Positions 7,044 to 13,798 of a DNA stretch of 13,880 nt are shown in pieces. The notes beneath the pieces are model-generated. The model was not told the origin of the DNA. It made no database searches and saw only the letters and a list, made by a program, of their open reading frames with translations. The position numbers and the translations under genes are program-made. Source of the stretch: UBA7672 sp964550535 (GTDB lineage Bacteria > Pseudomonadota > Alphaproteobacteria > Caulobacterales > Hyphomonadaceae); the NCBI GenBank assembly GCA_964550535.1, contig CAZJZQ010000086.1, positions 1-13,880 on the forward strand, in the 5' to 3' direction. Every line of letters starts with the position of its first letter. Position 1 is the stretch's first letter.

Positions 7044-7678
7044 GGCCGGGGCGCGTCCTTCTGGTTCTCCGGCGCCGCACGCTGGAAGGCGTCGAACTGG
7101 TTGCAGGCGGCGTCGATGCGGACAAGCGTGGGATAGGACGTGAGGTCGAGGTTGAAGCGGCGGGCGTTGTAGAGCTGGGGCGTCAGCACCGCCTCGAATG
7201 CGCCGGGCGCGCCGAAGGGCAGGCCGTCAACACCGCGCGCGGCGAGGGTCGCTTCGATAGGGGCGAGGGTGGCGCGCAGGATGAAAGTCTGCCACGCAAC
7301 GATCTGTCTGTCGCTGGCGACGAGGTTTTCGCGCAGCCATTTCAGGTTGCGCATGTTGTTGGGCGCATGGATTTCGGTCGCGATGGCGTAGGTGAGTTCG
7401 CGCGCAAGGGCGCGGGTCGTGGGGCCGGACGGCCAGAGGGAGGGCGTGGGGATGCTGTCTTCCAGCACGTCGAAGATGGCGAGCGACTGGCTGTAGATCG
7501 CGCCATCCATTTCCAGCGCGGGCAGCGCGCCGGCGGGATTGATATCGAGGAAGGCGGGGGAGCGGTGTTCGCCGGCGAGGAGGTTCACCGGGATGGTTTC
7601 ATACGCGGCGCCCTTGAGGTTGAGCGCGATGCGGACACGATAGCTGGTTGACGACCGCCAGTAGCCGTAGAGTTTCAC
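7040..7678 (-). CDS. maiA: Maleylacetoacetate isomerase (zeta-class glutathione transferase)
   Basis: This cytoplasmic enzyme converts 4-maleylacetoacetate to 4-fumarylacetoacetate using glutathione. The 212-residue protein has the zeta-class signature at its N-terminus: SSTSYRVRIALN at 9-20, with Thr11 where SSCSxRVRIAL has Cys. It also has the cis-proline region NPAGALPALE (47-56) and the glutathione-binding SQSLAI (63-68). The C-terminal helical domain contains TEIHAPNNMRNLKWL and the closing PQLYNARRFNLDL typical of MaiA. The start codon is GTG at 7678, which overlaps the stop of the upstream VOC gene (GTGA, 7675-7678). The 3' end overlaps fahA by 4 bases. Both overlaps support the start and a single transcript. 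The isomerase assignment is strong because of the neighbouring hpd and fahA. Confidence 0.94.
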   Translation of the reverse strand: MKLYGYWRSSTSYRVRIALNLKGAAYETIPVNLLAGEHRSPAFLDINPAGALPALEMDGAIYSQSLAIFDVLEDSIPTPSLWPSGPTTRALARELTYAIATEIHAPNNMRNLKWLRENLVASDRQIVAWQTFILRATLAPIEATLAARGVDGLPFGAPGAFEAVLTPQLYNARRFNLDLTSYPTLVRIDAACNQFDAFQRAAPENQKDAPRP

Positions 7679-8232
7679 TGGCTTTCATCCTCGATCTTCT
7701 GGTGCAGCCAGGCAGCGTGGCGCGGCGCTTTCTTTGTGCGCGACCATTCCTCGATCATGGCGGGGGCGACGCGTTTCAGTTCGGCATACTGTTCGGGCGT
7801 GCCGGTATCGCAGGCGAGTTCGATGCGATGGCCGTTGGGGTCGAAGAAGTAGATCGACTTGAAGACGCCGTGATGGATGGGGCCGAGAACTTCGAGACCG
7901 CGCGACTCGGCGCGAGCCTTGGCGGCGAGCAGGTCGTCCATCGATCCGACCTTGAAGGCGATGTGCTGGACCCAGGCGGGCGTGGCGTTGTCACGTCCCA
8001 TTTCCGGGCTGTTGGGCAGTTCGAAGAAGGCGAGGACGTTGCCGTTACCTGCGTCGAGGAAGACATGCATGTAAGGATCGGGCGCGCCGGTGGAGGGGAC
8101 GTTGTCCTCCGCAATGGCGAGCTGGAAATCCATGCCCATCACATCCTGGTAGAAGGCGACGGTCTGGCCGGCGTCCTTGCAGCGGTAGGCGACGTGATGG
8201 ACGCCGCGAAGGGCGGGGGCGAGCGTGGTCAT
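7675..8232 (-). CDS. VOC family metalloenzyme inside the tyrosine-degradation operon
   Basis: This 185-residue vicinal-oxygen-chelate protein keeps all four positions of a glyoxalase-I-type metal site: His13 in HHVAYRC, Glu71 in LAFFELPN, His90 in VQHIAFKV and Glu138 in HRIELACD. Three of these also equal the two-His-one-Glu set of extradiol dioxygenases, so it could be a lyase, an isomerase or a dioxygenase. FFDPNGHRIEL near the end is the classic last strand. A helical, charged tail of about 40 residues follows (146-185). It sits between hpd and maiA with 4-nt overlaps on both sides (ATGA at 8229-8232, GTGA at 7675-7678), so it is made with the pathway enzymes. Its substrate is unknown. It occupies the pathway step where hmgA would be expected, but it is unlike the cupin-fold homogentisate dioxygenase. 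Confidence 0.85.
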   Translation of the reverse strand: MTTLAPALRGVHHVAYRCKDAGQTVAFYQDVMGMDFQLAIAEDNVPSTGAPDPYMHVFLDAGNGNVLAFFELPNSPEMGRDNATPAWVQHIAFKVGSMDDLLAAKARAESRGLEVLGPIHHGVFKSIYFFDPNGHRIELACDTGTPEQYAELKRVAPAMIEEWSRTKKAPRHAAWLHQKIEDESQ

Positions 8233-9329
8233 GCCTTTTGCTCCGTCTTCTGTTCCACCTTGAGGGCGCCACGGCGGATCTGGTCGCGTTCCATGCTTTC
8301 AAAGAGGGCCTTGAAGTTGCCTTCGCCGAAACCTTCATCGCCCTTGCGCTGGATGAACTCGAAGAAGACCGGGCCGATCTGCGGCTCCGCGAAGATCTGG
8401 AGCAGGAGGCGTGGCTGGCCGCCTTCGGTCGTGCCGTCGAGCAGGATGCCGCGCATGCGGAGCTGGTCCACCGGCTGGCCGTGGCCGGGGAGACGCTCGT
8501 CGAGCATCTCGTAATAGGTGGCGGGCGGGGCTGTCATGAAGGGGACGCCCTTCGCCTTCAATCTGTCCCAGCAGCCGGGCAGGTCGTCGCAGATGAGGGC
8601 GATGTGCTGGATGCCTTCGCCGTTGAAGCGGCGCAGGAACTCTTCGATCTGGCCCTTTTTGCCGTCGCCCCCTTCCTCGTTGAGGGGGATGCGGATCTTG
8701 CCGTCGGGCGCGGTGAGCGCTTTCGAGGTGAGGCCGGTGTATTCGCCCTTGATGTCGAAATACCGGATTTCACGGAAGTTGAAGAGGCGCTGATAGAAGT
8801 CCGCCCAGAAGGCCATGCGGCCGCCATAGACGTTATGGGTAAGGTGGTCGATCAGCTTGAAGCCCGCGCCCTCGGGATTGCGGCCGGCGCCGGGAAGGTA
8901 GTCGAAGTCGATATCGTAGATCGACAGCGCATCGCCATAGCGATCTATCAGATAGATGATCGAGCCGCCGATGCCCCGGATGGCGGGCAGGCGCAGCTCC
9001 ATCGGGCCGGTGGGAACGTCCACGGGCTCGGCGCCCTGATCGAGCAGGTGCTTGTAGGCCTTGCGGGCGTCGCGGACGCGGAAGCCCATGCCGCAGGCGG
9101 AGGGGCCATGCTCGCGCGCGAAATAGGCGGCGGGGGAGAATTTCTCGTAGTTCGTGATGAGATTGACGCCGCCCTGGCGCCACAGCTCGACATCCTTGCT
9201 GCGGTGGCGGGCGGTGCGGGTGAAACCCATGGTTTCAAAGACCGGCTCCAGCAGGCCTTTATCCGGGGCGGAAAACTCGATGAACTCGAAGCCGTCGAGG
9301 CCCGCCGGGTTGTCGAAAAGGTCGCTCAT
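8229..9329 (-). CDS. hpd: 4-hydroxyphenylpyruvate dioxygenase
   Basis: HPPD converts 4-hydroxyphenylpyruvate to homogentisate with O2 and Fe(II), decarboxylating and hydroxylating the substrate in one reaction. The 366-residue length is normal for bacterial HPPD. The iron ligands are visible: His162 in IDHLTHNV, His242 in IQHIALI and Glu324 in FFEFIQRKGDEGFGEGNFK, matching the His161/His240/Glu322 set of the Pseudomonas enzyme. The C-terminal helix segment FGEGNFKALFESMERDQIRRG is also typical. The ATG at 9329 has an excellent Shine-Dalgarno sequence, GGGAGG (complement of 9335-9340), 5 bases away. It is the first gene of a four-gene operon and its stop overlaps the next start. A MarR-type regulator is divergent and a long palindrome lies 31 bases upstream of the start, so substrate-responsive repression is likely. 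Confidence 0.97.
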   Translation of the reverse strand: MSDLFDNPAGLDGFEFIEFSAPDKGLLEPVFETMGFTRTARHRSKDVELWRQGGVNLITNYEKFSPAAYFAREHGPSACGMGFRVRDARKAYKHLLDQGAEPVDVPTGPMELRLPAIRGIGGSIIYLIDRYGDALSIYDIDFDYLPGAGRNPEGAGFKLIDHLTHNVYGGRMAFWADFYQRLFNFREIRYFDIKGEYTGLTSKALTAPDGKIRIPLNEEGGDGKKGQIEEFLRRFNGEGIQHIALICDDLPGCWDRLKAKGVPFMTAPPATYYEMLDERLPGHGQPVDQLRMRGILLDGTTEGGQPRLLLQIFAEPQIGPVFFEFIQRKGDEGFGEGNFKALFESMERDQIRRGALKVEQKTEQKA

Positions 9330-9359
9330 TCGCGCCTCCCGCTATTCTGTTTCACGAGA

Positions 9360-9383
9360 ATATGGTTTCATATGAAACTATAT
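9360..9383. promoter_or_regulatory. Palindromic operator, probably for the MarR-family regulator
   Basis: A 24-bp inverted repeat is perfect except for one pair (9364/9379). Its core is GTTTCATATGAAAC (9365-9378), flanked by ATAT arms on both sides. A further direct half-site GTTTCA lies at 9349-9354, 16 bases before the first core half. The site sits between hpd (start 9329) and the divergent MarR gene (start 9431), where binding could block both promoters. Length and symmetry suit a MarR dimer. Assignment to this regulator is by position. Confidence 0.75.
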
Positions 9384-9430
9384 GCGCCGCCAGATGGCAA
9401 GCAGAAAGCGGCGCGGTAGAGAGTTTCCGG

Positions 9431-9889
9431 ATGAACGAAACGAACGATCTGAGTCTGTCCGGGTTCCTGCCTTTCAGGCTGTCCGTCCTGTCCAACACCG
9501 TCTCGCGCCGGATCGCCGAGCGGTATGAGCGGGAATTCGGCCTGTCGGTCTGGGAATGGCGGGTGATGGCCGTGCTGGGCGAGGAGGACGGGCAGACGGC
9601 GACCGCGCTGTCCGATCGCACGGCGATGGACAAGGTGACGGTGTCGCGCGCGGTCGCCGGGATGGTCGAGCGCAAGCTGCTGGTGCGCAAGGCGTCGCAG
9701 CGCGACGGGCGGGCGTCGCTGCTGTTTCTCACCAGGGCGGGGCGGAGCGTTTATGAGGGCGTCGCGCCGCTGGCGCTGGCTATGGAGCGCGATCTTACCC
9801 AGACGCTGACGCGGCAGGAACGTGCGGCGCTGGACGCGATCATGACGAAGCTGGCGCAGGCGGTCTCGCCGGACAGGGCGTTGTGGTAG
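9431..9889 (+). CDS. MarR-family transcriptional regulator
   Basis: The 152-residue protein has the MarR winged helix-turn-helix architecture. A dimerisation helix at the N-terminus (PFRLSVLSNTVSRRIAERYE) is followed by GLSVWEWRVMAVLG. The recognition helix region is TAMDKVTVSRAVAGMVERKLL (65-85). The wing contains the typical RDGRA (91-95) followed by LLFLTRAG. The dimer is completed by C-terminal helices. The frame is open from an ATG at 9362, but that start would put the palindrome inside the coding region, so I chose the ATG at 9431, which has GAGAG 7 bases upstream and begins with normal family sequence. It is divergent from hpd and most likely controls the tyrosine operon and itself. 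The effector is unknown; a pathway aromatic such as 4-hydroxyphenylpyruvate or homogentisate is an inference. Confidence 0.92.
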   Translation: MNETNDLSLSGFLPFRLSVLSNTVSRRIAERYEREFGLSVWEWRVMAVLGEEDGQTATALSDRTAMDKVTVSRAVAGMVERKLLVRKASQRDGRASLLFLTRAGRSVYEGVAPLALAMERDLTQTLTRQERAALDAIMTKLAQAVSPDRALW

Positions 9890-9945
9890 CGGCAGGCGGG
9901 GCGATGCGGGCTGCAAATCGCTTCGATCTCACATCGAGTTGTATT

Positions 9946-9960
9946 TGAGAATAATTCGCA
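9946..9960. promoter_or_regulatory. Fur-box-like iron-responsive site
   Basis: TGAGAAT-A-ATTCGCA is a 7-1-7 inverted repeat with six of seven pairs complementary, and one more pair (9945/9961) extends it. It matches the TGATAATnATTATCA Fur consensus at 11 of 14 positions. It lies 35 bases upstream of the iron-binding-protein start, where bound Fur would cover the promoter. Iron-dependent repression of the three-gene importer is the natural reading. In alphaproteobacteria Irr or RirA could also act on such genes. Confidence 0.6.
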
Positions 9961-9995
9961 ATGGTGCATGACTCGGAAAATTTCCTGGAGATTGC

Positions 9996-11054
9996 ATGAT
10001 GAAGCGTACGGTTGGTGCGGGTCTGGTTTTCGCGTTGATGGCCGCCGCATGCGGTGGATCGGAGACGGCTTCGGACAGCCCGGCTGCCGCTGTCGCCCCG
10101 GCGGGCGAGGTCAATCTCTACACGGCGCGTCATTACGACAGCGATCTGCCGCTCTATGAGCGCTTCACCGCTGAAACGGGCATCAAGATCAACCGTATCG
10201 AGGGCAATGCGAGCGAACTCATCTCGCGCATGACCAGCGAGGGTGCGACCGGCCCGGCGGACCTGTTCCTTACGGCGGATGCCGGCGCTCTGTGGCGCGC
10301 GCAGCAGGCGGGCCTGCTTCAGCCGATCTCGTCCGAAACGCTCAATCAGCGCGTGCCGGAGAACCTGCGCGAGCCTGATGGACACTGGTATGGCTATATG
10401 CGCCGCGCGCGCGTCGTCGCTTACGACGTCAACAAGGTGAAGCCGGAAGAGGTCGACACCTATGAGGAACTGGCTTCGCCGCGCTTCAGGGGCAAGCTGT
10501 GCGTGCGGTCGTCGGACAGCGTTTACAACCTGTCGCTGGTCGGCGCGCTGATCGAGGCCTGGGGGGCCGAGCGTGCGAATGAGTGGGTGAAGGGCGTCGT
10601 CGCCAACATGGCGCGCCCGCCCGAAGGCGGCGACCGCGACCAGATCCGCGCCATTGCGGCGGGCGTCTGCGAAATCGCGCTGACCAACAGCTATTATTAT
10701 ATCCGCATGGCCTCGGGCGAGGGCGCCGCCGATCGCAAGGTCACCGAAACGGCGAAGCTGGCTTTCCCGAGCCTCGATGGGCAGGGCGCGCACGTCAATA
10801 TTTCCGGCGGCGGCGTCGCGGCCAACGCGCCGAACAGGGACAACGCCATCAAGGTGCTGGAGTTCTTTGCGTCGGCTGACACGCAGATCCACGTTTCGCA
10901 GAACAACAACGAATTCCCGGCTTCGCCCGACATCGCGACACCGGAGCCCGTGGCCGCTTATGCAGGTTTCACCGCGCACCCGATGCCGGCGGCCGCTTTC
11001 GCGGCGCGCCAGCCCGAGGCGCAGACGATGATGAGCGCGGCCGGGTGGAAGTAA
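9996..11054 (+). CDS. fbpA: Ferric-iron ABC transporter substrate-binding lipoprotein (FbpA/FutA type)
   Basis: This extracytoplasmic protein captures Fe3+ and delivers it to the permease encoded next. The 352-residue product starts with a signal peptide (MKRT then a hydrophobic stretch) ending in MAAAC. Cys19 is the likely lipidation site, so it is probably a lipoprotein. The mature N-terminus is a short serine/alanine-rich linker. The binding-protein fold begins with VNLYTARHYDSD (39-50), where His46/Tyr47 correspond to the FutA-type HY pair. The tyrosine cluster SYYYIR (232-237) holds the paired iron-binding tyrosines of the family. ISGGGVAANAPN (269-280) is also characteristic. GGAG at 9987-9990 supports the start at 9996, or at the adjacent ATG at 9999. 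It overlaps the permease gene by 10 bases. A Fur-box-like site lies upstream. Confidence 0.92.
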   Translation: MMKRTVGAGLVFALMAAACGGSETASDSPAAAVAPAGEVNLYTARHYDSDLPLYERFTAETGIKINRIEGNASELISRMTSEGATGPADLFLTADAGALWRAQQAGLLQPISSETLNQRVPENLREPDGHWYGYMRRARVVAYDVNKVKPEEVDTYEELASPRFRGKLCVRSSDSVYNLSLVGALIEAWGAERANEWVKGVVANMARPPEGGDRDQIRAIAAGVCEIALTNSYYYIRMASGEGAADRKVTETAKLAFPSLDGQGAHVNISGGGVAANAPNRDNAIKVLEFFASADTQIHVSQNNNEFPASPDIATPEPVAAYAGFTAHPMPAAAFAARQPEAQTMMSAAGWK

Positions 11055-12712
11055 CACGGGACGCATCGCGCAGGGCGCGGCGGGGCGACCTGTCGCGCCT
11101 CGTGATTCCGGTTCTTGCCGCGCTTGCCGCCGTGGCGGCGATCCTGCCGCTCGGCGGGATCGTGCTTGCGGCGCTTGGCGGCAAGGGGGCGGACATCGCG
11201 ACCGCCAATCTCGGCGGCTATGCGATAACCTCCCTGTGGCTCGCGGCCGGTGTTGGCGTCATTACTGCCGTGACCGGCTCCTGCACGGCGTGGCTGGTCG
11301 TGATGTACCGGTTTCCGGGCCGCGGTTTCTTTGCGTGGGCTCTGGCGTTGCCGCTGGCTGTGCCGGCCTTTGCGCTGGCTTATTCCTACACTGATCTTTT
11401 CGACGTGGCGGGCGAGCTGCGCTTCTGGATGCGGGAAGAACTCGGCTTCGACCTGCCGGTGCGGATGCGCAGCCTGCCGGGCGCATGGTTTGTCCTGTCG
11501 TGCGCCTTTTACCCTTATGTCTATCTGGCGATGCGCGCCGCCTTTCTCAGCCAGTCGGTCTCGGCGCTGGAGGCTGCGCGTATGCTTGGCTGTTCGCCGC
11601 GTGACGCCTTCCTGCGGGTTGCTCTCCCGCTGGCGCGGCCTGCGCTTGCGGCGGGTGTGGCGTTGGCCGTCATGGAAACGCTGGCCGATTATGGCGCGCT
11701 ACAGTTTCTCGCCGTTCAGTCGCTGACCACGGGCGTCGTTCGCGCCTGGTCGGTCTATGGTTCGACGGCGGGCGCGGCGCAGTTTGCGCTGCCGCTGCTT
11801 GGCGCGGCGGCGCTGCTGCTCTGGCTGGAGCGGGGCGCGCGCCGCAATCGTTCCTACGAAACCACCAATGCGCGCTGGCGCGGGCTGCCCGAGACGCGGC
11901 TCACGGGGTGGCGGGGCGCATTGGCCGCGGGGGTCTGCGGCCTTGTTCTTGTGCTTGCGCTGATCTTGCCCGTTGGCTGGCTGGGGTGGACGTCGCTGTC
12001 GATCAATCCGGAATGGACGCGGCTTGTGCGCGCTTCGCTCAATACCGTTTCCATCGGCGCCGTTGGCGCGCTTGTGACCGTCGCGCTGGCTACGGCGCTG
12101 GCGCTCGGGGCCCGCCGCTTCCCGCTTGCCGCGCGCGTGGCAAGCGTTGGATACGCAACGCCCGGCGCGGCGATGGCCATCGGCATTCTGGCGCCCGCAG
12201 CGCTCGTCTGGCAGGCTGCGCCGCAGCTCTCGGGCTTCGCGATGAGCATCGTTCTGCTGATATACGCCTTCGCGGCGCGCTTGATGGCCGCGGCGCTGGA
12301 ACCCGTTGACGCCGGCCTTTCGCGCGTCACGCCGGCGATGGTGGCGGCGAGCCGCACGCTTGGCCGCAACAGTCTTGGCGCCGCGCTGTCCGTGCAGCTT
12401 CCGCTGATCCGTGGCGCGCTGCTCACGGCGGGCCTCGTCGTGTTCATCGACGTGCTGAAGGAATTGCCTGCGACGCTGATCCTGCGGCCGTTCAACTTCG
12501 ATACGCTGGCCGTGATGGCGAACAATTATGCGCTGGACGAAAGGCTCGGGCAGGCGGGCTGGCCGTCCTTGCTGATCATCGGCTTGTCATTGCCGGCGGT
12601 GGTCTGGCTGACCTGGCAGATCACGCGCTCGCGTCCCGGCGCGGGCGCCGTGAGGTTGACACATGGCGCGGCGGATGGCCTTCAGGCGGCTGTTCCTACG
12701 CCGGTCAGGTAG
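11045..12712 (+). CDS. fbpB: Ferric-iron ABC transporter permease, fused two-domain type
   Basis: This inner-membrane permease forms the iron channel. The 555-residue protein fuses two permease domains in one chain, as in FbpB. Hydrophobic segments begin at about residues 19, 60 and 94 and continue through the first half. The second half starts near 290 and has its own set, for an expected total of about 12 helices. Each half carries an ATPase-coupling EAA loop: EAARMLGCSPRDAFLRVALP (176-195) and AASRTLGRNSLGAALSVQLP (434-453). The start is GTG at 11045, inside the end of fbpA (10-base overlap), and the first codons encode a basic cytoplasmic tail. The Shine-Dalgarno sequence is weak, so coupling to fbpA translation is likely. 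The gene ends 4 bases before the preferred start of the ATPase gene. Confidence 0.93.
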   Translation: MEVTRDASRRARRGDLSRLVIPVLAALAAVAAILPLGGIVLAALGGKGADIATANLGGYAITSLWLAAGVGVITAVTGSCTAWLVVMYRFPGRGFFAWALALPLAVPAFALAYSYTDLFDVAGELRFWMREELGFDLPVRMRSLPGAWFVLSCAFYPYVYLAMRAAFLSQSVSALEAARMLGCSPRDAFLRVALPLARPALAAGVALAVMETLADYGALQFLAVQSLTTGVVRAWSVYGSTAGAAQFALPLLGAAALLLWLERGARRNRSYETTNARWRGLPETRLTGWRGALAAGVCGLVLVLALILPVGWLGWTSLSINPEWTRLVRASLNTVSIGAVGALVTVALATALALGARRFPLAARVASVGYATPGAAMAIGILAPAALVWQAAPQLSGFAMSIVLLIYAFAARLMAAALEPVDAGLSRVTPAMVAASRTLGRNSLGAALSVQLPLIRGALLTAGLVVFIDVLKELPATLILRPFNFDTLAVMANNYALDERLGQAGWPSLLIIGLSLPAVVWLTWQITRSRPGAGAVRLTHGAADGLQAAVPTPVR

Positions 12713-12716
12713 CCGC

Positions 12717-13745
12717 TTGTCGACGACTCCCGCCATTGATGTCCGCTGCGTATCGCGCCGCTATCACGGTCATGCGGCTGTCGATCAGGCGTCGATGAGT
12801 CTCCATGCGGGAAGGATCGCGTGCCTGCTCGGTCCCTCGGGCGGCGGCAAGAGCACGCTGCTGCGGCTCATTGCGGGGCTTGAGAGCGTCGATGCGGGCG
12901 AGATCGTCAGCGGTGGAAGCGTCATCTCCCGCGCCGGTTTCACGCTGCCGCCGGAGCGTCGCGATATTGGCCTGGTCTTCCAGGATCTCGCGCTGTTTCC
13001 GCATCTCACCGCTGCGCAGAATATCGGCTTCGGATTGAAGGCTCTGTCTTCAGATGCGCGGCGCGAGCGGGTCGCCTTGCTGCTGGAGCAGTTCCGCCTC
13101 GCGCCTCGCGCCAACGCCTATCCGCACACGCTTTCGGGCGGGGAGCAGCAGCGTGTCGCCATCGCCCGCGCGCTTGCGAGACAGCCTGTGGCGGTGCTGC
13201 TGGATGAGCCGTTCTCGGGGCTGGACGGCCGGCTGAAAGAGGAGGTGCGCGGCTCCGTCGTCGATGGGCTGCGCCGGGCCGGCGCCGCCGCGATGATCGT
13301 GACGCATGATCCCGAAGAGGCGTTGCTGGTTGCGGATGAGCTTGTGCTCATGGCGGAGGGCAGGGTGTTGCAAACCGGCTCGCCGGATGAATGCTATTTG
13401 CGGCCCGCGTCGCTTGGGGCTGCGCGCCTGTTGGGGGAGGCCATTGCGGTGGACGCCGCCGTCAGGGACGGCGTCGTGGAATCGGCGTTCGGCCGGTTCG
13501 CAGCGCCCGCCAGGCCGGATGGCGCTGCATGCCTCCTGCTGCGTCCGGAATCCTTCCGGCTCGACCCTTCCGGTGCGCCGGTCCGCGTGCTGGCGAACCG
13601 TTTTGCCGGCGCCTTCTGGGAGCTGACTGTCGCGCTGGACGATCTGCGCATGAAGGTGAAGTTGGCGGAGGCGCCGCCTGATGGCGAAAAGCTGACTCTC
13701 GCCGTCAGGCCCGACCGCGCGCACGTTGCGCCTCGCGCGCGCTAA
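12717..13745 (+). CDS. fbpC: Ferric-iron ABC transporter ATP-binding protein
   Basis: This cytoplasmic ATPase powers the importer. Counting from the TTG at 12717 the protein has 342 residues with every ABC motif: Walker A GPSGGGKST (39-47), Q-loop VFQDLALFPHL (Gln89), signature LSGGEQQRVAIARAL (139-153), Walker B AVLLDEP (159-165), D-loop SGLD and H-loop His197 in THDPEEA. The C-terminal part (about 245-340) is the regulatory extension typical of FbpC/CysA-like ATPases, with LLLRPESFRL and a closing LAVRPDRAHV. I prefer TTG because AGG sits 7 bases before it, it starts just after the permease stop and the protein then begins MSTTPAIDVR like its relatives. An ATG at 12663 or 12675 would add an arginine-rich tail encoded inside the permease gene. 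An intrinsic terminator follows. Confidence 0.92.
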   Translation: MSTTPAIDVRCVSRRYHGHAAVDQASMSLHAGRIACLLGPSGGGKSTLLRLIAGLESVDAGEIVSGGSVISRAGFTLPPERRDIGLVFQDLALFPHLTAAQNIGFGLKALSSDARRERVALLLEQFRLAPRANAYPHTLSGGEQQRVAIARALARQPVAVLLDEPFSGLDGRLKEEVRGSVVDGLRRAGAAAMIVTHDPEEALLVADELVLMAEGRVLQTGSPDECYLRPASLGAARLLGEAIAVDAAVRDGVVESAFGRFAAPARPDGAACLLLRPESFRLDPSGAPVRVLANRFAGAFWELTVALDDLRMKVKLAEAPPDGEKLTLAVRPDRAHVAPRAR

Positions 13746-13748
13746 ACG

Positions 13749-13778
13749 CAGCGCGCTGTTTCAAACCCGCGCTGTTTT
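13749..13778 (+). terminator. Intrinsic terminator after the iron-transport operon
   Basis: CAGCGCG (13749-13755) pairs perfectly with CGCGCTG (13768-13774) across a 12-nt loop, and TTTT follows at 13775-13778. It begins 4 bases after the fbpC stop. Read on the other strand, the same stem is followed by CGTTT, so it may also end transcripts from the convergent tRNA gene. Confidence 0.6.
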
Positions 13779-13798
13779 CAAGGATTTGCAGGAGTCCG

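Noticed and set aside
8238..9419. A 393-residue + strand open frame covering nearly all of hpd
   Set aside because: It is the antisense shadow of hpd, whose iron ligands and length are unmistakable. The frame also runs through the operator palindrome and has no recognisable motif.
9923..9937. A hairpin TCGAT/ATCGA as a terminator for the MarR gene
   Set aside because: The stem is only 5 bp with a weak following sequence, and it lies next to the Fur-box-like site, so it cannot be separated from chance.
9840..11066. A 408-residue - strand open frame opposite fbpA
   Set aside because: It is arginine-rich, has no motif, and spans the end of the MarR gene, the Fur-box-like site and all of fbpA. 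It is a GC-driven shadow.
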